A stretch of DNA of 64,000 nt from Sipunculus nudus (Eukaryota; Annelida; Sipuncula; Golfingiida; Sipunculidae), in the NCBI GenBank assembly GCA_026874595.1, contig CM049314.1:25431729-25495728 (forward strand), given 5' to 3'. A program made the translations under genes and the position numbers. Below are positions 1 through 10,000 of this stretch, one piece after another; the first letter of the stretch is position 1; each line of letters opens with the position of its first letter. The notes beneath the pieces are model-generated. The model ran no database searches. It was not told the origin of the DNA and worked only from the letters and a program-made list of their open reading frames with translations.

Positions 1-313
1 TGTCATACGTACTTTATTTTCTAGATCGGTCCTCATTTCAGGCTTGTGTCTTGATACAGATATATCTGAATCGTGAAAATATATGGATGTATCAACCTGA
101 CGGGCGCAAATGAAATCAAATGTTGTGTGAAGATATCTTATAAACCGCATGGTATATGCAATTTCCCACATGACTGCCATGGATGTATCGCTAAGGCTCC
201 TCTGTTATACAATGTATATTGAAGAATCGTATTAGACAAGGGCAATTTAAAGTTTAATTAAGGGGCGGATTAAGAGTGGATGCGTCTTTCTTTTTCGACC
301 AAAAGATCCGCGG
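1..313. other. Unassigned DNA
   Basis: No reading frame, RNA gene or repeat was recognised in this A+T-rich stretch before the minisatellite begins. Confidence 0.5.
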
Positions 314-551
314 AAATGATATAACGTAAGCTTAATACAAAAATCAACACAATGAAATAATGTAAGCTTTATACCAAAAAGCAACGCAATGGAATAATGC
401 AATTTTAATACCAAAATGAAATGCAATGAAATAATGTAAACTTAAGACTAATAAACAACGCAACGAAATAATGCAAGCTTATTACCAATAAGCAACGCAA
501 TGATATAATGTTAGCTTAATACAAAAAAAACGCGATGTAATAATGTAAACT
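314..551. repeat. 37-bp minisatellite, left half
   Basis: About six diverged copies of a unit near 37 bp are seen, each containing TGTAAGCTTAATACC followed by AGCAACGCAATGAAATAA. The same unit resumes at 1949, so this is one array split by the LINE fragment between the halves. Confidence 0.9.
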
Positions 552-1948
552 AAGTTTAGTTTAAACATATTTATTTTAGTTGGATTATACAAATAGCACA
601 AAGTGCTAATGAACGTACTTTCCAACATATAAGATATATATGGCATACAATGCGTACAACAATTGACATATCAACACAGCTGTTCAACTGAAATAGAATA
701 CAACATAGAAAACAAAATAATAATCTTACCTATCACAGGGTATACATTATATACTGTACATGTTACATAAATATATGTTTACATATACATATAAATACAC
801 ACATACATATTTCTTAGAGTCATACATTAGAGTAATGTGACATTGATATCTGGGGTAACCAAGCTGTCAGTATATATATGCATATACGTAAACAAACAAA
901 AGATTTACAGGAAGCCTGAATATGTAGAATGTACAATTAACATAGCTTTATAAGAATCTCCGGCTTGAAAGAATGTACATGTGAACTGCCTCGACAAGTT
1001 TCAGGTTCATTTCAAGGGTCAAACAATGATGACCGTTTAAACATGTAATGACAAAAAAAGCTCTGCTTGATTTATTCCGAAGGTTTAAGGTATAACATTC
1101 CATGGATTGAAGCATGATATATTCATACTTAGCCAGGAGTTCCAGTCGGGCGACCTCATACTTTGGACATTCAATGAAAAAGTGGGTAGTGCTTTCAGTT
1201 TGTTGGCAATGAGGACATTTGTCAGTAAGAGCGAGACCGTGACAATATAGATGGTCGTTTAGACGACTATTTCCGAGCCTTAATTGTGTCATAATGATTG
1301 ATTCACGACGTCTACCGTGATTAAAGTGGACAGGTGGGCCCTTGGGGTTATTAAGAGTTCTTTCTAATCCGCGTTTGAAACTAGCAACTGTTAGAGACTG
1401 CTGGATGGTCGGACTTATTTGATTCCATGACGATGCACAGGAAGGGAAAAATGATGATTTGTAACGGCTTGTTCGAGCTAACGGTGGTCTCAGGTTACCA
1501 GAAGTTCTTAGCGTTCTGTTACTAATACTAGAAACAAGGGGAGGCATTAGACTGCACAGATACGTAGGGCATAAGTCATTTCTTATCTTAAAGAACAAGC
1601 ACATTTTTGCTAAAAATCTACGATTCTTTAGGGTTGGCCAACCTATCTCTTTTAGGAGTTTATCACGATTCGTATTGATCATGGCACCTGACACAATTTT
1701 TGCCGCATCATACTGCACTTTCTCCAGCTCGTCTGAGCTTGCACTTGTACAGTTATCGAAAATAACATTTCCATATTCAAGCAAGGGTCTTACAAATGAT
1801 TTATAAATTATTTCTAAAGTATTTCTCCTAAGACGGTGCTTCAAGTGAGTCAGCAGGCCAAGTCGTTTACGGGCCTTACTACTCACTTCGTTTATGTGAT
1901 GGGACCAAGAAAAATCATGCAAAAGTGTAAGCCCTAGGTGTTTATGGG
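552..1948 (-). mobile_element. 5'-truncated non-LTR retrotransposon (LINE)
   Basis: This is a minus-strand LINE tail: the end of a reverse-transcriptase ORF followed by about 400 bp of 3' untranslated sequence. Both borders carry TGTAAACT (544-551 and 1949-1956), a likely 8-bp target duplication, although the motif also belongs to the host minisatellite. The protein begins abruptly at the conserved HLG position, as expected of 5' truncation during target-primed reverse transcription. The family is probably in the Jockey/CR1 range, but the RT palm that would decide this is missing. Confidence 0.85.
948..1948 (-). pseudogene. C-terminal part of LINE reverse transcriptase ORF
   Basis: The frame is open from the truncation point at 1948 to a stop at 948, about 333 codons, with no disruption. 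It starts at HKHLGLTLLHDFSWSHH, the conserved segment just after the RT domain in Jockey- and CR1-type ORF2 proteins, and continues through the thumb-like LLEYGNVIFDNC. Near the C-terminus is a CPHC...HFFIEC zinc-knuckle pattern (C-x2-C-x8-H-x4-C). The catalytic YxDD box and the endonuclease are absent, so the fragment is inactive. The uninterrupted frame suggests a fairly recent insertion. Confidence 0.85.
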
Positions 1949-2390
1949 TGTAAACTTAATTACAGAAGGCAAAGCAACGAAATAATGTAAGCTGATTACC
2001 AGAAAGCAACTCAATGAAATAAAGCAAGCTTAATGCAAAAAAGCAACGCAATGAAAGTATGTAAGCTTAATACCAAAAAGCAAATCAATGAAATAATGTA
2101 AGCTTAATACCAGAAGGCAACGCAACGAAACAATGTAAGCTTAATACCAATAAGCAACGCAATGAAATCATATAAGCTTAATACCAGAATGCAATGCAAC
2201 AAAATAATGTTTGCTTAATACCAAAAACAACGCAATGAAATAATGTAAGCTTAATACAAAAAAGCAACGCAATGAAAGAATGTAAGCTTAATACAAAAAA
2301 AGCAACACAATTAAATAATGTTAGCTTAATACCAGAAGGCAACGCAACGAAACGATGCAATCTTAATACATGTACCAAGAAGCAACGCTA
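1949..2390. repeat. 37-bp minisatellite, right half
   Basis: About eleven further copies of the 314-551 unit, with AAGCTTAATACC as the most constant part. No promoter or gene was seen in it. Confidence 0.9.
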
Positions 2391-2619
2391 GATGTTGTCT
2401 CGTAACGTTTTCGTTTTCCGCTTAGTTCTATATCCAAGGATTAAGTATAAAGTCGACTTGTTATCCTCACACAGTTATTTATTTATGCCATTATGTCCAG
2501 CCATCCCAAAACCACCACCCACTCCTTTCCCTGAGATCCTATGTCTGCCCATGTAAGGCGTACACGTCTTGGCAGTGTTCATGTTATATTTATGCTGGCT
2601 CAGTACACTTAACCACTGC
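2391..2619. other. Unassigned DNA
   Basis: No feature was recognised between the minisatellite and the lectin exon-1 relic. Confidence 0.4.
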
Positions 2620-2910
2620 GCCTGCATCTCGCCTCCCGGCGGATATATGATTAATAAGTATCATCATAAAATTAGCAGGAATCGACAGGAATCTCCACAA
2701 GAAGTCGCCACACACTGGTCAATACTTGGCGGCCTGCAGCCATACGCCCCCATTCACAAATCAATAATGAGCAAACGTCACGTGACAAAGTGGGACTACT
2801 TCAACAACGTGTCACTTGCTGGACGCTGCTTGTGGCCTGTGTTTTTTTGGTGTTGTTAGCCCGTCTTGCAGTAGGTGTCGCCATCTATACTTCCTGCCAG
2901 TCGCCAATTG
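2620..2910 (+). pseudogene. Broken duplicate of C-type lectin receptor exon 1
   Basis: The segment aligns by eye with 6685-6990, including about 110 bp upstream of the start codon and the membrane-spanning part. The related peptide around 2790-2895 reads VGLLQQRVTCWTLLVAC followed by a hydrophobic stretch ending GVAIYTS. The start codon corresponding to 6798 reads ACG here (2744-2746), and roughly 44 bp of the cytoplasmic-tail coding sequence, including the YxxL motif, are deleted. No matching lectin-domain exons follow before 6685, so this is an orphan. It is either a tandem exon duplication or the remnant of a neighbouring paralogue. Confidence 0.75.
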
Positions 2911-3918
2911 TCCCGCTTGTCTTCATTTCACCTTCAAATAATGCCCCACCCAAATACGCCTGGTCTGTACATTGTGTGGAGTTTTTTTAGCAGAAAAATA
3001 AATGACAAAGATTTGCTTCTTAATAGTAATAATGATAATAACAATAATCAGCTATCGCAAGGGAGGCCTATACCTAGGTCACGATCTTGAAAATTAGCAT
3101 ATCTGCATGCAAACATATCTGTCGCCTCTATGTCTATTGTTCAGAGGTCAATTTTGGAAATCATCCGTATAGAAAGAATATAGAGAAGAGAAGAAAAAAA
3201 AGATAGATTTTTTTTTAAATCAACTACCCCTATAAGCCGCCATTCCCTTTCATGGGAGGCTAAATAAGACCCCTACATTTTCTTTAATTCCGACTGTTTA
3301 TAACTTAACCCTTTATGGTTCAGGTTTATTTCAGGTTTCAGACATTCTTTACATTAACATTACAGGAAACAGATGCATCTTCCTCAGCTTTTACCGTAGC
3401 CTTCTCAGTTATCTATAGTTACCATAGAGACCATTTGCATTAGGACAATATAAATCACCAGAAATGAGAATAAATAGGCAATATGTGCGATCTCACAGAT
3501 TCTAGCCAAGGGAACGAGTTCAAGGTGGCAATATGGAGTGAGTCATTGTGGCTCTCTGAACAGTAAACGGTTAAATAATTGTAGAGTTATAAAAATGCTA
3601 TACGTGATAAACCTGACCACTCCAGCGTATCCTCATGAATACAATGACTGTCGTGTTAAAGCTGAGGAATAAAAGCTATGATCCATAGCCATGTAAAAAC
3701 AGGGTCACGTAAACAATTAACTGTCAATACAAACTCACGTTAACTGACGTGATGACTCAACCGATAATTTGGAAGACGTGATTCATAAAAGGAAGATTTG
3801 TATTATTTGAAATAAATAGGGAGAACGGCTATATTTTAACCGCAAATTTTCAATACATAAATTGACCTTCCTTTGTTGAACTGATCAGAGATTTTATGTT
3901 TATAGAAGTTGCATTTTG

Positions 3919-4010
3919 TGACGAGGTGCGTCGTCCTCAGTGAATACGTGTAGAAATTCACTTGTATCCTCGTAGGAATTCTACGTGTCAGATCCACAAA
4001 GACCTCGTCA
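3919..4010. repeat. Imperfect foldback (nested inverted repeat)
   Basis: The outer arms TGACGAGGT (3919-3927) and ACCTCGTCA (4002-4010) are perfectly complementary. Inside them ACGTGTAGAAATTC (3946-3959) pairs with GAATTCTACGT (3976-3986) with two bulges. Together they could form a hairpin of about 90 nt, perhaps a small MITE remnant. Confidence 0.55.
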
Positions 4011-4646
4011 TATCATGAGCGGGCCAAAAGATAATGTCATAACTTTATTTTTAATATTAGTCTTCATTTTATGTTATTTACCTGTTATTTATCACGTATT
4101 ATCTTGATGTATCTTCACGGTAACGAAAATCAGATGTTGTCTGATCATGTTTAACTACCCGCATTGGGTATTCAATTTCAAGACTGTTATGTAACTAAAT
4201 GGATCCCCTGCTATATAAACTTATAATTATAGACTTGTGTGCTGGACACGGATAATTTAGCGCTTAGACTTTGGTACAATACTTACGCAGTGTTCTTGTT
4301 ACATCCATGGTAACTCATTTCACTTTCCCACTGTCTGCAAACGTCGCCATATGACTGCCAGGGCGCAATGCCTGGGCAAAGAATGTTCCGAACAATTCAG
4401 ATGCATTATTTTGTAAAGAAATAACTATTCGAGCAATGTAGCGGTTCCATGGATTCCTTGTTGCCTTTTTTTATTCTCGACCTTTTCAATTTAATTAGTC
4501 TCGAAGACAGACGGATCGAGAAAATAACAGGAGACGGCTGTTGAGTATGTTATTATCTTAAGAAATTACAGTGTGATTTGTGTTCCACTCGGTTTGGAAA
4601 ATCAGGCGCGGATCCATGATTTTTTGCAGGAAGGGGTCAATGGGTG

Positions 4647-4790
4647 TCATGCATAAAGTTGTCTTAAAAAAGGTCGTTGGTTAAGAGTAGGGGAGGTCTC
4701 AACCCCCCAAAACCCTCCGTCATGCATAAGATTTGTCTAAAAAAGGTTGTTGGGTGAGAGCAAGGGGGAAGGGGTGTTTCCCACCCCAAT
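4647..4790. repeat. Two-copy ~72-bp direct repeat
   Basis: TCATGCATAA followed by a TTGTCT-AAAAAAGG-TTGG block occurs at about 4648 and again at about 4720 with a similar downstream purine-rich stretch. Confidence 0.55.
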
Positions 4791-5499
4791 CGGGTCCGCA
4801 TCTGAGAATGCCCTGAGCTAGAAGGCACTGGCGACAGACTCCCGCTAAGCGTTATCCCTTTGTGAGGAGCTCCTTCTCTGGCCCGTTGCGGTGTGTGGGT
4901 CCGGTTGACTTCACTTTGACACAATAGGAATAACACATGCACGCAGTGCCCTTATTTGGCTGTGTATGGTACAACAAATGAAGCGTGACTACTGCGTAAT
5001 GGAAAACGACATACACAAAGAAACAGACATAGGTATACCATTCAGGACGGGAACGCTCTATTAACGTTAGTCAGAGTATCCGGAGGCTTACCAAGTGGGC
5101 TATATTAATGTATGGTCGGTTTATTAAAATAAACCTTTTGTCTCAATAAGCATCAGCGCTTTTCACTTCTAAAATGTTTACCAAAGTTGTTTCATGCCCA
5201 AGGTTCTTAATTTAAATGAATATTTTAAATAATCACTAAGTATATTTCTGTTTGTTAGTTTTCTTTTGGGGGGTGTGTTATTGATTACTTTTATTTTCAT
5301 CTTATGTGCGTTATTTCACACTTTGAACTTCTCTTTTAAAACAATAGGTCATATTACAAAATGGAAGAGTAATGTGACCTATTATTCAATAAAAGTAACT
5401 TTCATTATGAACACCTCTGTTCTGCCTCTACATTGGATTTCATGTAAAGGTTTACGGACCACGTTTGTCACTTATACGGATGAATAGGCTGGCCTCGAC

Positions 5500-6478
5500 C
5501 CGCACAATGAACTTGTCCTATCTCACAATGAACTTGTCTGCTCTCACACTGAACTTGTCCCATCTCACACTGAACTTGTCCCATCTCACACTGAACTTGT
5601 CCTATCTCATACTGAACTTGTCCTCTATCACAATGAACTTGTCCTCTCTCACAATGAACTCGTACTATCTCACGATGAACTTGTCCTCTCTCACAATGAA
5701 CTTATCCTATCTCACAATGAACTCGTACTATCTCATGATGAACTTGTTCTATCTCACAATGAACGTGTCCTCTCTCACTATAAACTTGTCCTGTTTCACG
5801 ATGAACTTGTCTTCTCTAACTATGATCTTCTCCTATCTCACATTAAACATGGCATAACTAACCTCTTATCTCACGATGAACTTGTCTTATATCACGATGA
5901 ACTTGTCTTATCTCGCGATGAACTTGTCCTCTATCACAATGAATTTGTTTCATCTCACAATGGACTTGTCCTCTCTCACAATGAACTTGTCGTCTCTCGG
6001 AATGAACTTGTCCTCTCTCACTATAAACTTGTCCTGTCTCACGATGAACTTGTCTTCTCAAACTATGATCTTCTCCTATTTCACATTAAAAATGTCATAA
6101 CTAACCTCTTATCTCACGATGAACTTGTCTTATTCCACGATGAACTTTTCCTCTGTCACAATGAACTTTTTCTCTCTCGCGATAAACTTGTCCTCTCTCA
6201 CGATGAACTTATCCTCATTCACAATGAATTTTTCTTATCTCACACTGGGTCGTATCTAACTATGAACCTGTTGTTTCTCACAATGAACAGTCTTATCTCT
6301 CGATGAGCTTGTCTTTTCGCACGATGAACCTGTCTTAAATTTCATTAAACTAGTCCTATCTCACATTAAACATAGCCTGTCTCATAATGAACTCACCCTA
6401 TCTTACAATGAAATTGTTGTGTCTCGCCATGAACGTGCCATATATCACATCAAACTTGTCCGATTCCACCATGACTTA
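5500..6478. repeat. 21-bp minisatellite with a 243-bp higher-order repeat
   Basis: About 45 copies of a 21-bp unit (consensus around CTCACAATGAACTTGTCC) run without interruption and decay toward the right end. A block starting at 5771 recurs at 6014 with matching variants across more than 100 bp, a 243-bp higher-order period. Because 21 is a multiple of three, frames of MNLSSLT-type heptads stay open on both strands. There is no sign that they are translated. Confidence 0.9.
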
Positions 6479-6797
6479 AATTGTCTTATCCAATGACATG
6501 TATTTTATTATCACAAATATGATGACCAGAATTACTTTATTAACAGTTAAGGATTATTCAATGGGTGAAAGGTCTAGCGTGCCCCTTCAAAACATTCATC
6601 AAAATCTGCTCATGTTTAGTTTTCAGTAAAGATGCTAGCAATGAAACAAACTAGATGTTTAACCAAATGGACATATAACACCTCGCCTCTTGGCGGAGGT
6701 ATAATAATAAATTGTTATATTAAAATTAATAGGAATCGCCAGAAATCTCCATCAGGAATCACCACACACTGGTCAATTTTTGACGGCCTGCAGCAAT

Positions 6798-7032
6798 ATG
6801 TCCTCTGTCACAGATCACGAATACGTGGATTTAAAACACGTGACTCACGATCAAGGTCTAAGCAATGAGCAAACGTCACATGACAAAGTGGGACTACTTC
6901 ACCGGCGTATCCCCTGCTGGACGCTGCTTGTGGCATGTGCTGTAATGGCGATGTTCGCCTGTCTGGCTGCAGGTGTCGCTATCCACACTTCCGCCCAGGG
7001 CCGCCAGACGCCAACTATGAAACCACCTGCTG
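6798..7032 (+). CDS. Lectin receptor exon 1 (cytoplasmic tail and membrane helix)
   Basis: The ATG at 6798 begins MSSVTDHEYVDLK. Residues 1-41 are hydrophilic, residues about 42-62 form one hydrophobic helix (TLLVACAVMAMFACLAAGVAI), and residues 63-78 are a short extracellular stalk. Basic residues (HRR) before the helix and no signal peptide indicate a type II orientation. The exon ends at GCT G with donor gtattg at 7033, phase 1. The first possible start was chosen because the homology with the 2620-2910 relic covers it. Unlisted 5' untranslated exons cannot be excluded. Confidence 0.75.
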
Positions 7033-10000
7033 GTATTGTGGACTTTCAGTATATCTGTAAATTATAATTGTATTTATTCGTACACATATGTCTAGATTAT
7101 CCACGATTCCGAGTTTAGATTTGTCATCTAGCCCTATACATGCAACTTATTGAGGAAAAAATGCAACAGCCCACAGGCGCTTGAATTGCTATTAGTGTAG
7201 ATTTCAGTATTTGTTACTTTTCTGGGTCATTTCCTTATTACTATTACTTATCCGACATTTCTTAGCTTTTTCCGCACTATATGGTCCATCTCTTTATTAT
7301 TTACATAATATTTTAATACTTAATATTTGATAAACATTTCAAGCGCCTGTGAACAGTCATACCGGTAAACAAGTGTCAAAATGCCATAATAATTTTGCCT
7401 TAATTGACCACAGAAGTTGTCCCCACCATAAACCAGTCTTTATCCTCTGTTTTCAGACAATAGTACTGATTTCATCATCGGACAGTCCTTATACACGATT
7501 GACAAAGGATTAGATAAGAACTGGATCAAAGCACAGAGTTTCTGTTTGAAACACAATTCAAACCCATCGAGACGGAGGAGGAATGGAATGCCGTTTACCC
7601 ACACCTCAGCAAAGGTATCATATTGACAAATAAAACCTTTAGTGTAACTTTTAAATGCCACAAAATTGTATGGTTCTCAGGCACTTTTTTTCAGAAATCA
7701 GTGCATGCGGGCGGCCGGTTTTTTAATGCCTTTTATATGTTTCGATAAAAATGTCAAAAGATAAGGTAAAAGCATGATAATAACATATTTTTTCTAAACA
7801 GATAAAAGCAGTACATAACAAATGGAAACTTATCAAAATTGTATAATTTTATCTTATTGAAAGATGAAAATCAAAATAAATATTTTTGTTTTATTTTATT
7901 TAATTTTTTGCCTAATGCCCGTCTGCTTTTAAATCTGTAGTCTGTACCGCCAGTAGCCGCTCGCTGGTTTGGTGATTATTCTCACAAATTTAAATTTTTA
8001 TCACACTGCATGACGTTCAAGCTAATTAGGAACTAAAGGCCTTACTTGATATGAAAACTTCCTGACAAAAAAATATTTAGCAAACGTCCGGTTCTTCTCA
8101 AACTTGTGGGCACATGACATCAGGCCGTTATAAATTCCCAGCCTCTGTGTGACAGTAACTATGTATTTTATGAATATATATTACACCAAACAGCCATTCA
8201 ATTTCTTTTAAATATATAGTTGTTTGAGCATGTTACCAGTGACCTTGACAATCATCCGCTGGTTTGAAATGTTGTAAAAAATAGACTATTCTGTGTTGAT
8301 TTTTAAATAACTAAGATGATTTGCAATGTAAGGTTTTTGTATCATCCTAGTTCATTATGCCTTTGCGTCATTTATTCATTGCGATTTCTGAAAATACTAA
8401 CATAATTAAATGGTCACTCCTTTTCATAGAACAGATTATAATCATGGGATCCGACGTTGAATTACATACAACTAAATACGTCACCAGTATTTATCAGGTC
8501 TATGTAACACCCATCCGTGTTCTGTTGGACTATCTTACATCCTTCCGTGAACTTTTGGTCTATATAACACCTTTCCGTGATATGTTAGACTATGTGAACC
8601 CTTTCCATATTCTGTTGGACCATGTAACACCCATACTTGTTATACTGTGTTAGGAATGCTATATGTAAACACCTTTTGGTGTTGCGTTGGATTTTGACAC
8701 CCTTCCGTTGTTCTATTAGATTATGTAAAACCTATCATATTTCCGTGTAAAACCCTCCCTTGTTCCGTTTGACTATGATTATGCAACAACCTGTGTTCTG
8801 TTGGACTATGTCAAGCCCTTTTGTGTTCTGTTATGCCATGTAAAATCCTTCCTATTTCCGTTGGACTATGAAAAACCCTTGCTTGTTCTGTTAAACTATG
8901 ACTTTGGAACATTCTTCAGTGTTCTGCTGGACTTTGTCAAGCCCTTTTGTATTCTGTTATCTCATTTAAAAACCCTTCCTATTTTGGTTGGACTATGAAA
9001 AACCCTTGCTTGTTCTGTTTTACTTTGACTTTGGAACACTCTTCCGTGTTCTGTTGGACTCTGTTAAGCTTCCGTGTTCTCCTATAGACTGTTATAAAAC
9101 CCTTTCCGTGCTCTGTTTTGCTTTCACCATTTACACCCTTCTGTGTTCTTTCCAACTTTATTACCTTCTTCCGTGTTCTATAAGACCATGTAAAACCCTT
9201 CTGATTTCCGTTTTATCATGTAAAACCCTTCCTTGATTTGTTTGACAATGACTATGCAGGGTCGAAATAACGCCTTAAGACGTGCACGGAAGCATTTTTT
9301 AGGTCAAGCAAACGTATTCCAAATCTCAATATATCACCATATAACATAATTGCCTATGAAAAAAATATTAATACAGATGATCGATTTAACATTAAATGAG
9401 CCAAATTCCTGGAGGAAAAACATTTTGTTCTATCTATATTTCCACACAAAAAACATGAGGTTGTGTGATTTGTTCAAAAACTATTGGCACATCTATCAGC
9501 AATGTCAACTCGGCAGTGACGTCACACACTGGAAAATCCCCTGTGACTTAACATTCTAGATCTGAGTAAAAGCACAGTATTTCTGCCACTGTCAGTCCCA
9601 AATTTTAAGCGGAGAATAAAAACAACATGCCTTAACAGATCTGAGTTGTTGATAAATACAGTCCATGATGTCACATGTGTACCAGCCAATCAAAGCAAAG
9701 TCTGGGATCTGGATGAAATCCGTCCATCACACAATAAACGCACATGGAATAGGTTTACTTAACCTTTCGTTTGTACCAATCCGTTGGAGAGGGGAAAAAT
9801 AGATGTTTTAACAGTGGTAGTTGGGTAAGGAGTACCAAAAATGGCACAAACTTGGAAACCAAAACATTTGGAAGTGGTGTTCCACATCCTATTTTTCCTT
9901 TATTTTCTTAAAGTCTCTAATGTTTATACTTGCTGGCATTAAGGCCTTAATATTCTATATTGTCCCGTGCCCTTATCTTTCATTGCACAGTCGTGTGTCT

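Larger units (their letters stand above)
2911..5499. other. Unassigned intergenic DNA
   Basis: No convincing gene was seen. Frames around 2875-3090, 4664-4942 and 5266-5487 are short, lack recognisable domains and resemble chance frames. The stretch holds the hairpin at 3919-4010 and the short direct repeat at 4647-4790 listed separately. Confidence 0.5.

Noticed and set aside
5465-6100. Heptad-repeat proteins (MNLSSLT) on both strands
   Set aside because: They arise because the 21-bp unit is a multiple of three. There are no flanking domains, start context or splice signals.
5500-6478. CRISPR-like array
   Set aside because: The repeats are contiguous without unique spacers, and the context is eukaryotic.
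8357-9236. Hydrophobic repeat frames in the lectin intron
   Set aside because: These are translations of the ~33-bp minisatellite inside an intron.
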